Source: Methanooceanicella nereidis (GTDB lineage Archaea > Halobacteriota > Methanocellia > Methanocellales > Methanocellaceae). From it: a stretch of DNA of 64,000 nucleotides. The notes beneath the pieces are model-generated. The model did no database searches. It was not told the origin of the DNA and worked only from the letters and a program-made list of their open reading frames with translations. The stretch's first letter is position 1; every line of letters starts with the position of its first letter. Where the stretch lies: contig NZ_PGCK01000001.1 in the NCBI RefSeq assembly GCF_021023085.1, positions 297,851 to 361,850 of the forward strand, in the 5' to 3' direction. Below, piece by piece: positions 28,488 through 38,880 of this stretch. The translations under genes and the position numbers were made by a program.

Positions 28488-30746
28488 ATGCCAAGGTTTT
28501 GGAGATTTGCCATTTTTGTATTATTGATGCAGGCTTTTGCATCCGTCGCGATCCTGACCGATATGCCTCTGGCAAGGCAGATCCTCGGGTTCGTGTGTTT
28601 CGTGTTCATGCTAGGGCTTGTGACAATACCGTTGCTCAAGCTAAAAAAGATATCAAAGGGCGAAATACTCATATTTTCCACCGGGATAGGGCTCGTAGGG
28701 ATAATGGTCATTGGTTTTATCGTCAACTCATTATATCCTTTTATAGAAGCTCCGCTGTCAACGATACCCATGCTGGTGGCCCTTAACCTGTATATGGCAG
28801 GAGCCGTGCTGTATGGATTGATAACAAAAGCCGATAGCCCTCTTGACATTATCCCCCCGGAGACTGCCGATGAGGATGAGGAGATAAATAAGATCGGCCT
28901 TAAAGAGATCATATACTGGGCCCTTATCATAGCCTTCCCTGCCATGGCGATTGCGGGCACCTGGATCATTAACACCAGCAGCTCAAATATTGTCCTGATG
29001 GCGATGATATTGTTAGTAGGCATCACTTTCATTGCATTATTATTAGATAAAAAAGCCCCGGACGGCCTGTTATCGTTATTCATACTGTCAGCGTCGGCAT
29101 CATTACTCTTCATGTACTCCCTGAGGTCATTTTATTTACTGGGCTTCGACATTCACGGGGAATACTATGCTTTTGAGATGACGCTGGCGAATTTCCACTG
29201 GTCCATAGAAAATTATAATCATATATACAATACATGCCTGAGTATCACTATACTGCCGACTGTGCTCTTTTCTTTGCTGAACATACCGGGAGAATATATC
29301 TATAAGCTGATATTCCAGATCCTGTTCTCCATAATGCCATTCGCCGTGTACTTATTCTTCAAAGACAAGACCGGCACCAGGATCGCGTTCCTCAGCGCGT
29401 TCTTTATGATGTCGCATTTTATGTTCATCTACCAGATGCCGTCCCTTTTAAGGCAGGAGATCAGCATTCTACTGTTCATTCTCGCGATGTATATCCTTTT
29501 CACGGACCGTATCAAGGATAAGGGCGGTTATGCGCTATTTACGATATTCAGCGCGGGAACAGTCGTTTCACACTATACTACATCATTCATATTCGTGGTC
29601 CTATTGCTGGGCACTTTATTCCTTAGCAAATACATGCAGCTTAACCGGATCAACTTTGACAGGAATATAACAGGAAAGCTTGCCCTGGGCGTCATCCTTA
29701 TGGTACTTATCTGGCATGGCCTCATCACAAAGATCACTCTTGCTGCAGCAGTGAATTTCCTGATATACTCGCTTCAGTCTCTTAACAGCGTCATAATAGG
29801 GAATGATGTGCCTTCGGCATCATCCGCAGGCATAAGGCTGGACAACAGTATAGAATCCATGATACCGGTGATCATATCGGGAGGCATAAGCACGCTGAGT
29901 AAATTATTCGTGGCGATCGGCGTCATATATGTCACCGCAAGCGCGCTGTTATTTAAATACAATCAGATGAACCGCGACGAGATGCCGTCGTTCCTGAAAA
30001 GGTTAAGCAGGGACGATCTTTACAGGTTCTTTAACTTAAACGAAAAATGGGCGAGATTTGGCACTGAGTATTTACTAGCGTCGATATTTTTACTGCTGCT
30101 TCTGTTCATCAGCATACTGGTACCGTTCGTCTCTCAGGGATATAATTTTGAGAGACTGTATATGCAATCGCTGGTATTTTTGGCACCCATGTGCGTCCTG
30201 GGGGTCTTAGCCATAATAAGGTCTTTAAGACTGAACCTGTCGATAAGGCATGTCACGACTTTCACGGCGATAATCATCGTCATATTCTTCCTTGGGCAGA
30301 CAGGGTTCACCTACGAGGTTTTCGGTGTCGATGAGTCGATATCGTTAAACGCGGACACGGACGGAGGGTATCTTGTATACCCCCAGGAGATACAATCGGC
30401 GACATGGCTGGAATCAAGCGAGATGCCGTCCAGCGTATTTGCCGACAACTACGCTTCTTTGAGGCTGTGGAGCTATGCGGGGATACCAAGAGGATACGGC
30501 TATGACAGAGGAGTGTACCCAATGGATACCCAGCACCTTTCATTCCATGGGGCAAAAAACGAGCTGATAAACTCATACGTGTACCTTAGCCATTACAACG
30601 TCGATACCGGCCTCATTTTTGACGGGTACGACAGCAGTAACAGAGGTCGTGCGGAACTGGAAGATTTCGTACTGCTGAACAAGATGGACATCGTGTATGA
30701 TAACGGCGGGTCGGCCGTGCTTAAGACTTCGGGAAGATATCTCTAG
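28488..30746 (+). CDS. Polytopic membrane protein, DUF2206 family
   Basis: A 752-aa membrane protein with roughly 14-16 hydrophobic segments in the first 600 residues and an extracytoplasmic C-terminal region (about 625-752). A conserved loop, FDIHGEYYAFEMTLANFHWS (about 222-241), and the stretch MPSLLRQEISILLFILAM match my memory of DUF2206. The layout, with an acidic motif in an early loop and many helices, resembles lipid-linked sugar transferases of the GT-C class, so it may be a GT-C enzyme. It lies between glycosyltransferase and flippase genes, consistent with glycan assembly. Confidence 0.78.
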   Translation: MPRFWRFAIFVLLMQAFASVAILTDMPLARQILGFVCFVFMLGLVTIPLLKLKKISKGEILIFSTGIGLVGIMVIGFIVNSLYPFIEAPLSTIPMLVALNLYMAGAVLYGLITKADSPLDIIPPETADEDEEINKIGLKEIIYWALIIAFPAMAIAGTWIINTSSSNIVLMAMILLVGITFIALLLDKKAPDGLLSLFILSASASLLFMYSLRSFYLLGFDIHGEYYAFEMTLANFHWSIENYNHIYNTCLSITILPTVLFSLLNIPGEYIYKLIFQILFSIMPFAVYLFFKDKTGTRIAFLSAFFMMSHFMFIYQMPSLLRQEISILLFILAMYILFTDRIKDKGGYALFTIFSAGTVVSHYTTSFIFVVLLLGTLFLSKYMQLNRINFDRNITGKLALGVILMVLIWHGLITKITLAAAVNFLIYSLQSLNSVIIGNDVPSASSAGIRLDNSIESMIPVIISGGISTLSKLFVAIGVIYVTASALLFKYNQMNRDEMPSFLKRLSRDDLYRFFNLNEKWARFGTEYLLASIFLLLLLFISILVPFVSQGYNFERLYMQSLVFLAPMCVLGVLAIIRSLRLNLSIRHVTTFTAIIIVIFFLGQTGFTYEVFGVDESISLNADTDGGYLVYPQEIQSATWLESSEMPSSVFADNYASLRLWSYAGIPRGYGYDRGVYPMDTQHLSFHGAKNELINSYVYLSHYNVDTGLIFDGYDSSNRGRAELEDFVLLNKMDIVYDNGGSAVLKTSGRYL

Positions 30747-30806
30747 ATGTCTTCCTTTTGTCCGGGATCGTTCTAAGTTGTATCACGATTCGTTTTAGGT
30801 TTAATG

Positions 30807-30826
30807 GCCGCCGGCATTAAGGCGGC
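30807..30826 (+). terminator. Hairpin after the DUF2206 gene
   Basis: GCCGCC at 30807-30812 pairs with GGCGGC at 30821-30826 over an 8-nt loop, 60 bp past the stop codon. Confidence 0.4.
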
Positions 30827-30840
30827 GAAAATCACCGGTT

Positions 30841-30962
30841 TTTCACCACAAAGCACACAAATCACATAAAGGAAAGCTGAGGACATTTTTTAGATGATGG
30901 GCATATACTTTGAAAAAGTATTTGTGAACCCTTATGCCCTTGATTCCCTCGTGGTGTAAAAC
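30841..30962. repeat. Dispersed intergenic repeat, locus 3 (short hairpin form)
   Basis: TTCACCACAAAGCACACAAA at the left and ATTCCCTCGTGGTGTAAAA at the right are imperfect inverted versions of the repeat found at 5.3, 12.1 and 42.5 kb. This degenerate copy lies between the convergent DUF2206 and flippase genes. Confidence 0.65.
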
Positions 30963-31084
30963 CGTGAACTCTGGTAATTCCTTTGTGAGGGACTGGATAG
31001 AGAAGGCATTCATATTAAAGAACTTGCTAGCAGTATACAAAAACACGTATGGATGCGCGTATAGTTTTTTGTACTGTATATGCA

Positions 31085-32677
31085 CTAACTTTTTATAATA
31101 TTATTAAAAGGCATCATGCCCCTGGTTTTCTCGGATACCTGTAAAACGGCTATGACCGGCTTAGATAATAGGCCGGTTCCCACTGCCTTTCTTATCTTTG
31201 CACTATCGTCGATACTGATCACGCCAAAGACAAGTATGGCAATGGCATATATGATCACTCCTGCCGGTATGCACAATGCCAGCGATGTCAGGCATGATAT
31301 GGATGATTCAATATCCAGGCCGAGCGTCGAATAAGCCATCGACCTTACGCTTATCACAGTAGCGTACATGATGATGGAAGCCAGGCTGATCAGAAGGATC
31401 TCTTTTACCGGGACACGGACATTGTATGATCTTGATGCCGCAAAAAGGAATACAATGGTCCCGCTCCCCAGCGATATAAGGCTGGCAACGGCAGCGCCTT
31501 GAATGCCATACATGGGGATCAGCGCCAGGTTTAAAGCTACGTTAAATATGGCTGTAACTATAGCTATTCTCACTCCGATCTTTGCCTTTCCCCCGCCGTC
31601 GATGATGCATGCGGCCGGAAGCTCGCATGTCTTTATGGCGCCCATTATCGCCAGGAAAGGCAATACTAAAGCGGCCGCTATATACTCATGCCCGTATATG
31701 GCCGATATCACATCAGGGGATAAAGCGGCCATTCCCGCGCCTGCCGGAAGTGCTATCATGGCGATGTACTTGATCGATAATCGGAACACGTCCTTTGTCA
31801 TACCATAATTTTGCGTGCTTACCGAGCCGGAAAATGAAGTAAGAAGCACTCTCCTCAGCGAGAACATGCCATAATAGATGAGGAGCGCCAGCGACATTGA
31901 GATGGTATAGCAAACAAAATCGCCCATCGTCAATTTAGCCCCTATGTAAAACTGATCGAATGACATATACACCTTTACCACAGCCCATGAGAGCCCGAGA
32001 TAAAAGCCATATGTCAGAATATGGTTCATCTCGGTAAGATCCAGCCTCAGGTGTTTTATTTCCGGCAGGACGTTCTTTTTAAAAGAATATATGTAAAAAA
32101 CAAGAAGAAATGCGGAGCCGGCTATAAGGCCGATTAAGGCACCTTTGAACCCGAACCCGAGGACCACAAGCACGACTGCGAGAAGTGTCTTGGATACGTT
32201 CTGTATAACCTCTGCGTACGAGGTTATTGTCATTTCACGGAACCCGTATAGCGAAGAATAGATGGACGTCGATATGATGTCAAGTGACAATAGTGCCGCG
32301 CATGCATATACCGAGATGATCGCCTCTTCGTGATTGTTAAGGCTCACTGCGATATAGGAACTGAACAGCAGGCATAGTATGACGGCGGCCAGTCCCACGA
32401 TCATCTTAAGTGCCATGGACGTGACTATGCTGCCCGATACGTCCATATCCTTCGCGCGGTATTCGGCTATCCTTCGCGCAGCAGACTCCTGTATGCCGAG
32501 GTCGGCGAAAATGAACACAATACCCTCTAAAAAGATAGCCCATGTGACGAGACCGTACATATCCTTGCCCAGAAGCCTGGCCAGTATTATACCCATCATC
32601 AGGGAGGATAGTATGGATATTACCCTGGCGCTTACCACATACGCCGAATCCTTAGCCATCTTTTTAGCTTCTGACAT
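31085..32677 (-). CDS. Flippase of the MOP superfamily (Wzx-like oligosaccharide exporter)
   Basis: A 530-aa membrane protein with about 14 hydrophobic segments, a length and layout typical of Wzx/RfbX. The first segment starts DSAYVVSARVISILSSLMMG with a following ARLLGKDMYGLVTWA, a common family pattern. Such proteins move lipid-linked sugars across the membrane. Its place among glycosyltransferases supports export of a surface glycan. It is convergent with DUF2206 and divergent from the plus-strand glycosyltransferase at 32846. Confidence 0.9.
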   Translation of the reverse strand: MSEAKKMAKDSAYVVSARVISILSSLMMGIILARLLGKDMYGLVTWAIFLEGIVFIFADLGIQESAARRIAEYRAKDMDVSGSIVTSMALKMIVGLAAVILCLLFSSYIAVSLNNHEEAIISVYACAALLSLDIISTSIYSSLYGFREMTITSYAEVIQNVSKTLLAVVLVVLGFGFKGALIGLIAGSAFLLVFYIYSFKKNVLPEIKHLRLDLTEMNHILTYGFYLGLSWAVVKVYMSFDQFYIGAKLTMGDFVCYTISMSLALLIYYGMFSLRRVLLTSFSGSVSTQNYGMTKDVFRLSIKYIAMIALPAGAGMAALSPDVISAIYGHEYIAAALVLPFLAIMGAIKTCELPAACIIDGGGKAKIGVRIAIVTAIFNVALNLALIPMYGIQGAAVASLISLGSGTIVFLFAASRSYNVRVPVKEILLISLASIIMYATVISVRSMAYSTLGLDIESSISCLTSLALCIPAGVIIYAIAILVFGVISIDDSAKIRKAVGTGLLSKPVIAVLQVSEKTRGMMPFNNIIKS

Positions 32678-32812
32678 ATACGACCACTTGCTTAAGAAGG
32701 ATATTTGACATTACCACTATATTAATTATTCACATAATGATATTTTTAAAAAATTATAATCAATAATTCGACGCACTTAGAGTATATTGATATTTAGCTA
32801 CCACTAAATAAA

Positions 32813-32826
32813 TTTATAAGCAAGTA
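32813..32826 (+). promoter_or_regulatory. TATA promoter core of the glycosyltransferase pair
   Basis: TTTATAAGCAAGTA lies 33 bp before ATG 32846, a spacing that fits a leaderless or near-leaderless mRNA. The same 14 bases occur at 28424. Confidence 0.55.
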
Positions 32827-32845
32827 ATATTATAATAAACTGTTG

Positions 32846-34000
32846 ATGAGCTATAAGATATTACAGGCTACTGAATATTTCTTACCTGACGTTGAGAGAG
32901 GCATAGAGAGATTTGTCTACGAATTAAGCAAAGGGCTCATCGAAAGAGGTAACCGTGTCACAGTCCTGACCGGAGGGAATGATGACAATAAGACGATAGA
33001 TGGCATGAGAGTCATATACGCGCCCATGTACGGAAGCGGCATAATGCAGGCATCCCGTAACCTGTATGACCAGAGGCTGACATTCGTGCCGTCGGGCGTA
33101 TTAAAAATGAATACGGACGACTCGGACATCATTCATGCCCATCATTTTGCAGGAGGCTATGCCGCCACATTATTAAGGGGTTCAAAAAAGAGGCCGCTGG
33201 TCATGACCGTGCACGTTGTCCCACGTTCGTCGATACTCGCGAGCCCTGTCCCGGTTTACCGGATGATGTATAGAAAGGCTCTGCAAAGATCTTCGTGCGT
33301 GGTATCGGTAACGGAATATGTCAAATATGCCGTAAAAAAAGACTTCGGCATAGACAGCGTGGTGGTCCCGCTTTGCGTAGATATTGAAAGGTTCAAGCCC
33401 GCAAAGGATAAGGAAAGGCTAAAAGCGGAATTAGGGCTGCCCCCGGCGCCTATCATACTTATGGTATCCAGCCTCAACGACAGGAGAAAGCGTGCCGGGA
33501 TGATCATATCGGCGATGCCCTCTGTCCTGAAGAAAATTAGCGATGCCAGGCTCGTCCTTGCAGGAAACCTGAGCGGTGATATGAAAGAAGATCTGGAAAA
33601 GCTTGTTAGCGGCCTGGGATTAAAGGAAAACGTCATTTTTACCGGAAGGCTGGAGGACGACGCCCTTCCAAAATATTATGCGGCAGCTGACGTGTTCGTA
33701 TTACCTTCCAGGGAGGAGGCCGCAGGATTCGTCTTACTGGAAGCGATGGCATCGGGCGTGCCTTTAGTGGGCGCGAACAGCGGGGGGATACCGGAGTATG
33801 TCAGGGACGGCATCAACGGGCTGCTATTTGACCCGCGTAAAGTAGATGACCTTGCGGAAAAGGTAATATCGATACTGGCCAGCGATAGCGATTCGCGTAC
33901 TTATGGCCGTAAAGGAAGACATCTTGCGGTGACCGAACACTCCTGGCCTGTCGCGGTAAAAAGATATGACGAGATATACGGGAACGTGGTGATGAACTGA
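32846..34000 (+). CDS. Glycosyltransferase, GT4 (GT-B) type
   Basis: A 384-aa GT-B enzyme. The N-terminal acceptor domain begins YKILQATEYFLPDVERGIER, followed by GRGNRVTVLTGG-like pattern (ERGNRVTVLTGG). The C-terminal donor domain has PLCVDIERFKP, FTGRLEDDALPKYYAAADVF and EEAAGFVLLEAMASGVPLVG. It probably transfers a sugar to a lipid-linked or surface acceptor. ATG 32846 was preferred to the in-frame TTG 32843. The stop overlaps the next start as ATGA, so the GT2 gene is translationally coupled. Confidence 0.93.
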   Translation: MSYKILQATEYFLPDVERGIERFVYELSKGLIERGNRVTVLTGGNDDNKTIDGMRVIYAPMYGSGIMQASRNLYDQRLTFVPSGVLKMNTDDSDIIHAHHFAGGYAATLLRGSKKRPLVMTVHVVPRSSILASPVPVYRMMYRKALQRSSCVVSVTEYVKYAVKKDFGIDSVVVPLCVDIERFKPAKDKERLKAELGLPPAPIILMVSSLNDRRKRAGMIISAMPSVLKKISDARLVLAGNLSGDMKEDLEKLVSGLGLKENVIFTGRLEDDALPKYYAAADVFVLPSREEAAGFVLLEAMASGVPLVGANSGGIPEYVRDGINGLLFDPRKVDDLAEKVISILASDSDSRTYGRKGRHLAVTEHSWPVAVKRYDEIYGNVVMN

Positions 34001-34839
34001 TGACCGCGCCGGAAGTGTCGATAGTGATCCCTGCCGGAAGGACGGACATCGTGAACAGGTGCCTGGACTCGCTGGTCAAAATGGACTATAAGGATTTTGA
34101 AGCGATCGTCGTAGTGAAGCAAGGCTTGAAGTATTCATATCCGGACGGGCGGGTCACGGTCGTCGAGCAGGATGGCAGGGGCGTTTCAAATGCCAGGAAT
34201 TGCGGTATCTCGAAGGCGAGAGGAAAGATCATAGCTTTTACTGACGACGACTGCGTGGTTTCCAGGATGTGGCTCGGGAGCCTATTAAAGGCGTTCGACG
34301 ATCCGGAAGTAGGCGGGGCCGGGAGCATACGCGAAGCATATAATGCCGAAGAACCCCTGGCGTCGATGTGGGACTTTTCTTATCTTACGATGGGCAGCCT
34401 TAGTGACAAATATATGTATCTTAGCAGGCGCGATATTTACCTGTGTACGTCGTCAGCGGCGTTCAGGGCGGATATTATAAAGTGCATTGGAGGCTTTGAT
34501 GAATCATTACCCTCGGGAGAGGATTATGACCTCTCGCGAAGGGTAAAAGAGTCCGGGTTCAAGCTGGCGCTGGTGCCCGAGGCCAGGATAAAGCATGAAC
34601 ATCCCGCCACATGGGAAGATATGATAAGGCAACAGATGTGGTTCGCGCGGGGCGACATCGGGCTGGCCAGAAAATATTCTAAAAAAGGCATAAGATTAAG
34701 GCTTCTCATGTCAGTTCCGTTCTATTCTCTGCTTTCCATCCCGAATGCTTTGAAAATAGACGGCATGAAGAATAAAGTAGTTTTCCCGGTATTTATTTTT
34801 GTAAAATGCGGCTCAAGGTTCCTTGGCTCTATAGTTTGA
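34000..34839 (+). CDS. Glycosyltransferase family 2 (GT-A)
   Basis: A 279-aa GT-A enzyme: PEVSIVIPAGRTDIVNRCLD at the start, GVSNARNCGISKARGKIIAF then TDDDCVV (the DXD metal site), and SGEDYDLSRRVKESGF as the catalytic-base ED motif. A hydrophobic stretch near the C-terminus could peripherally attach it to the membrane. It overlaps the preceding GT4 stop by one base, so both probably act on the same glycan. Confidence 0.92.
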   Translation: MTAPEVSIVIPAGRTDIVNRCLDSLVKMDYKDFEAIVVVKQGLKYSYPDGRVTVVEQDGRGVSNARNCGISKARGKIIAFTDDDCVVSRMWLGSLLKAFDDPEVGGAGSIREAYNAEEPLASMWDFSYLTMGSLSDKYMYLSRRDIYLCTSSAAFRADIIKCIGGFDESLPSGEDYDLSRRVKESGFKLALVPEARIKHEHPATWEDMIRQQMWFARGDIGLARKYSKKGIRLRLLMSVPFYSLLSIPNALKIDGMKNKVVFPVFIFVKCGSRFLGSIV

Positions 34840-34926
34840 TCGTACGATGAGCTTTTCCGAATGCCAGCGAAGGGATGATAACGTTATACTAAAGTACAAA
34901 CGGGTTATCTATGATATGGGATTGAA

Positions 34927-35094
34927 ATGGTAAAAGTTTCTGCAAACGATTACAAGATACAAAAAATCAGGAGGGCCATGAAGGAAAGCGGATTGGACCC
35001 TGATCCGCTGACAGATTCGGAAGTCGTAGATTATGCCCTGACTGTCGCCGAACTATACTTTGCCGGCGACTTTGAGGAAGACGATGAAGAATGA
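34927..35094 (+). CDS. Small hypothetical protein
   Basis: A 55-aa protein, MVKVSANDYKIQKIRRAMKE onward, with an acidic end (GDFEEDDEE). The middle TDSEVVDYALTVAELYF resembles the helix part of short ribbon-helix-helix proteins, but no strand is clear. It starts 88 bp after the GT2 gene and converges with the acetyltransferase. Normal codon use and composition suggest a real gene. Confidence 0.6.
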   Translation: MVKVSANDYKIQKIRRAMKESGLDPDPLTDSEVVDYALTVAELYFAGDFEEDDEE

Positions 35095-35128
35095 CTAAAA
35101 TATGTCATCGCCTCAATAGCAACTTTTT

Positions 35129-35734
35129 TTATTTTTCTGTCGGGATGTTGAATTCAGGCGGAAAAATGACCATGCCTTTCATACCGTCAAGTGCGCCCGG
35201 GACCAGTTCAATAGCCATGAAGGCCTCGTCAGGCACCGGGAATAGCACATCAAGTCCTTTAGCCCTGGCGGACGTGAAACCGAAACGCGGATAATAACCG
35301 GGATGCCCTACGACTATGACGATCCGGTGGCCAAGAGCTTTGCACCGCTTTAATCCTTCCATAGTAAGCCCTGAGCCTATACCCTGGCCTTGATATTCCG
35401 GGAGAACGGCTAGAGGCGCTAATGTGAGAGCAGGCACCCGGCCTTTTTCCGTCTCTATCGTTAGCGGACAAAATAGTATATGCCCTACGATCTTCCCATC
35501 TTTTATGGCGACAATAGATAGATCCGGTATGAAGTTTCCTGACGCCCTTAGATCATCGACGAGCTTCGGCTCCTTATCCTGCCCGAACGCCTTCAGGTTG
35601 ACCTCATAGATGGCTGCAAAGTCATCGGGTCTTTCTGAACGCATAGCAAAAATGGTAATGTCCTCCGTATTTTTTAATTCTTTTCCTTGGTAATTGTTCT
35701 TTATCTTTTCGAGTGATGTGATAACGCTGTGCAT
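35129..35734 (-). CDS. GNAT-family N-acetyltransferase (YhbS-like)
   Basis: A 201-aa acetyl-CoA-dependent acetyltransferase. The GNAT core has IVGHILFCPL, LAPLAVLPEYQGQGIGSGL (the Q/RxxGxG/A acetyl-CoA loop) and VVGHPGYYPRFGFTSA, which is typical of YhbS-like members. About 28 residues precede the domain. The substrate is unknown. It stands alone, convergent with the small plus-strand gene. Confidence 0.92.
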   Translation of the reverse strand: MHSVITSLEKIKNNYQGKELKNTEDITIFAMRSERPDDFAAIYEVNLKAFGQDKEPKLVDDLRASGNFIPDLSIVAIKDGKIVGHILFCPLTIETEKGRVPALTLAPLAVLPEYQGQGIGSGLTMEGLKRCKALGHRIVIVVGHPGYYPRFGFTSARAKGLDVLFPVPDEAFMAIELVPGALDGMKGMVIFPPEFNIPTEK

Positions 35735-35840
35735 GGATGTGCTTCTTACAGAATCACCATCATTGACACATTATCCGATAATAGACTTATGAACCATTGA
35801 ATTTACGGGACACAGCACTTATATCCGGCAATTTATTTGA

Positions 35841-36407
<567 letters not shown>

Positions 36408-36491
36408 TTATTAACTATTTAAATTATTGCTGGCCTTAAAAAAGTATAAGTACCAATGGCTTTATCAATTCATGGATATTGAGGGCGGCCT

Positions 36492-37094
36492 ATGAACATA
36501 ACGAAGTACCGTGATAGCCTTATACACTTTATTTATCCTGTTTCAAGGTTCTTCGCCAGGCTGGGGATAACGCCCAACCAGATCACTCTTTTGTCGCTGT
36601 TATTCGGTATGGGCTCGGCCGTGCTCTACGCTTACCAGTATGCATATTTTGCTGCCGGCATGCTTCTTTTATCGGCTCTGTTCGACTTTATCGACGGCGG
36701 CGTCGCAAGAATAAACAATAAAAAGTCCAGGTTCGGTGCGGCGATAGACTGGATCGCGGACAAGTACGTGGACGGCCTGGTGCTAATAGGTATAGCTTTT
36801 AGCGGGCTCGTAAACCCGGGTATTGCGGCCATCGCCATATTCGGCTCGATGATGAACACGTTCATAAAGCCCGTCGTCTACGCGGAGATAGGTTTCGATA
36901 AGAAAGAGGACGGCAAGATTAAGGACCCGCTGGAAAGCGTCGGGATCTTCGGGAGGCCGGAAACGGTCATAACCCTGATAGTGCTCTCGTGCCTGAATCA
37001 CGTTGACTGGGCTGTGATCGTCATTGCATTAATGACAAATTTTTCGGCGCTACAGCGCGTGTTCTACCTGTACAGGAACAGGACCAGGTATTGA
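36492..37094 (+). CDS. CDP-alcohol phosphatidyltransferase (archaetidyl-type)
   Basis: A 200-aa membrane enzyme of phospholipid synthesis. The full family motif is present: D65-xx-D68-G-xx-A-R-x8-G82-xxx-D86-xxx-D90 (FDFIDGGVAR onward). Six hydrophobic segments are visible. In archaea these enzymes make archaetidyl-serine, -glycerol or -inositol phosphate lipids; this size and its FFARLGITPNQITLLSLL start fit an archaetidylinositol phosphate synthase, but the head group is not certain. GGGCGGCC lies just before the ATG. Confidence 0.88.
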   Translation: MNITKYRDSLIHFIYPVSRFFARLGITPNQITLLSLLFGMGSAVLYAYQYAYFAAGMLLLSALFDFIDGGVARINNKKSRFGAAIDWIADKYVDGLVLIGIAFSGLVNPGIAAIAIFGSMMNTFIKPVVYAEIGFDKKEDGKIKDPLESVGIFGRPETVITLIVLSCLNHVDWAVIVIALMTNFSALQRVFYLYRNRTRY

Positions 37095-37194
37095 TACGAA
37101 CACGGGATACAAACTGCATCCATATAAAAAAGATTTATAAGTAATGAACTTTCAAAGAGTTATTTCGCCCAATAACGTCCGTTCGTGATACATA

Positions 37195-37836
37195 ATGAAA
37201 GTAGATATGCACATACACACCAACAAGTCTGACGGCAGAGATAGCGTGCATAATATAATCGAGGCCGCGGAGAAAAAAGGCCTGGACCTGATCGCGCTGA
37301 CGGATCACGGGCCCGGGCACGGCAGCGGTGTCACGGAAAAAATGGTCTCGCAGACCAAAAAGGAAGTCGAGCTTTTACAGCCATCGTATCATGTTAAGGT
37401 CCTGGTAGGCATTGAGGCCGAGATACTGTCCACAGGCGAAGTATATCTTGCGACCAGGGAAGACATGGACATAGTTCTCGCATCCTATCATGGGGCGCCA
37501 TCCGAAGAGGTCTATTATAAAGCCGTCTTAAAGGCCCTTGAGGACGAGAAGGTGGACGTGCTCGCCCACCATGCGTGGAGCATGGGAATGAGGTTCGGCC
37601 CGATACTGGAGTACGAGGATATGCTCGTAGAGGTCTTAAGGGATAATGACGTAGCGATCGAGATCAACTCAAAGCATACTCTTCCTTCCTGGGACTTCCT
37701 GGTAAAATGCAGGGATGCCGGGATAAAATATACGATAGGGAGCGACGCGCATAAAGTGGTGGATGTGGGCTCCGTGTCGTGGGCAAATAATACAGCGCGG
37801 CATATCTTTAAAAACAAAGGATTGTTTATTCCCTGA
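37195..37836 (+). CDS. PHP-domain metal-dependent phosphoesterase
   Basis: A 213-aa PHP protein. The metal ligands are visible as DMHIHTNKSDGRD (residues 4-16), ALTDHGPGH, GIEAEI, AHHAW and GSDAHK at the end. These proteins hydrolyse phosphate esters; histidinol phosphatase and PolX-type PHP domains are relatives. Its substrate is unknown. A TATA-like TTTATAAGTAATG lies about 60 bp upstream. It is alone between the CDP-alcohol transferase and Nudix genes. Confidence 0.88.
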   Translation: MKVDMHIHTNKSDGRDSVHNIIEAAEKKGLDLIALTDHGPGHGSGVTEKMVSQTKKEVELLQPSYHVKVLVGIEAEILSTGEVYLATREDMDIVLASYHGAPSEEVYYKAVLKALEDEKVDVLAHHAWSMGMRFGPILEYEDMLVEVLRDNDVAIEINSKHTLPSWDFLVKCRDAGIKYTIGSDAHKVVDVGSVSWANNTARHIFKNKGLFIP

Positions 37837-38046
37837 ATACTGATACTATTCTTGATTTTGATTTTCCGGATAATGCATATACAGGAGCCCATAGCTCGTA
37901 TGCTGGGGATTTTTTATACGTAATGTCATGATAGTTTTCGTATAGTCGGGCATGTCCGTATATAACGTGCCGTATCGCACGCAAATTTTAATAACGCTAC
38001 TTATAAAAGAATATAAAATGCCTCTGGACACGTCATTTATTTAACC

Positions 38047-38472
38047 ATGGTTCCCATTCTTATGTTCATGAAATGCCGTCCTCTTGCAACGGATGGGATC
38101 GTCATAAAGGGCGATAAAATAGTATTTATAAGAAGAAAGAATGAACCTTACAGAGATATGTTAGCTCTCCCGGGTGGGTTCGTCGAGGATGATGAGACGA
38201 CCGAAGCGGCAGCAAAGAGAGAGGTCAAAGAAGAGACGGGACTGGAAGCCGAAATTCTTAAGCTTGTTGGAGTCTATTCAAAGCCTCATAGAGACCCGAG
38301 AGGGCCGGTGGTATCAATCTGCTACCTGATGAAAGCCATTGGCGGTGAGTTAAAGGCATCGACGGATGCGAGAGATGTTGTCCTTTTAAGCTTTAACGAG
38401 ATGCCTGACCTGGCTTTCGATCATAACAGGATGATCGATGACGCCATGAGTGAACTCAGGAGGATCATTTAA
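38047..38472 (+). CDS. Nudix hydrolase (ADP-ribose pyrophosphatase-like)
   Basis: A 141-aa Nudix enzyme; the box is GGFVEDDETTEAAAKREVKE with EETGLEAE following. Preceding residues LATDGIVIKGDKIVFIRRKN fit ADP-ribose or related nucleoside diphosphate hydrolases. The TATA-like TTATAAAAG near 38000 suggests a leaderless start at or near 38047; ATG 38062 and 38068 are alternatives. The TFS gene starts 1 bp after its stop. Confidence 0.9.
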   Translation: MVPILMFMKCRPLATDGIVIKGDKIVFIRRKNEPYRDMLALPGGFVEDDETTEAAAKREVKEETGLEAEILKLVGVYSKPHRDPRGPVVSICYLMKAIGGELKASTDARDVVLLSFNEMPDLAFDHNRMIDDAMSELRRII

Positions 38473-38473
38473 A

Positions 38474-38791
38474 ATGGAATTCTGTCCAAAATGCAAGAGT
38501 ATGATGAGACCTTCCGGCGGTGTTTTAAAATGCCGGAAATGCGGTTTCGAGAAGAAAGCCGGCAACGAGGCCATTATTGTCGGAGGCGCGGCAAGCAAGC
38601 CCGAGCGTGAAATAACTGTACTGGAAGGAAAAGACGACGCAGGACTTCCGACCACGGATGAGCAAAAGTGCCCCGAGTGCGGTAACCAGAAGGCATACTG
38701 GTGGATGAGACAGCTCAGGAGCGCCGATGAAAGCGAAGTGCGTTTCTTCAGATGCACCGCGTGCGGAAAGACGTGGAGAGAGTATAATTAA
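38474..38791 (+). CDS. tfs: Transcription elongation factor TFS
   Basis: A 105-aa archaeal TFIIS-like cleavage factor that rescues backtracked RNA polymerase. It has two zinc ribbons, CPKCKSMMRP ... CRKCG and CPECGNQKAYWW ... CTACGKTW. The acidic hairpin RSADESE, which reaches the polymerase active site, is intact. A longer frame exists, but the homologous start is MEFCPKC at 38474, directly after the Nudix stop. The PCNA gene follows after 89 bp, so the group may be one unit. Confidence 0.95.
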   Translation: MEFCPKCKSMMRPSGGVLKCRKCGFEKKAGNEAIIVGGAASKPEREITVLEGKDDAGLPTTDEQKCPECGNQKAYWWMRQLRSADESEVRFFRCTACGKTWREYN

Positions 38792-38880
38792 GAATAAAAC
38801 TGAAAACTTAATATATAATCCGGGATAAGTATAAGACTAGATTACCAATAGGAGTACAAGGGTATAGTTTAGGTGATATC

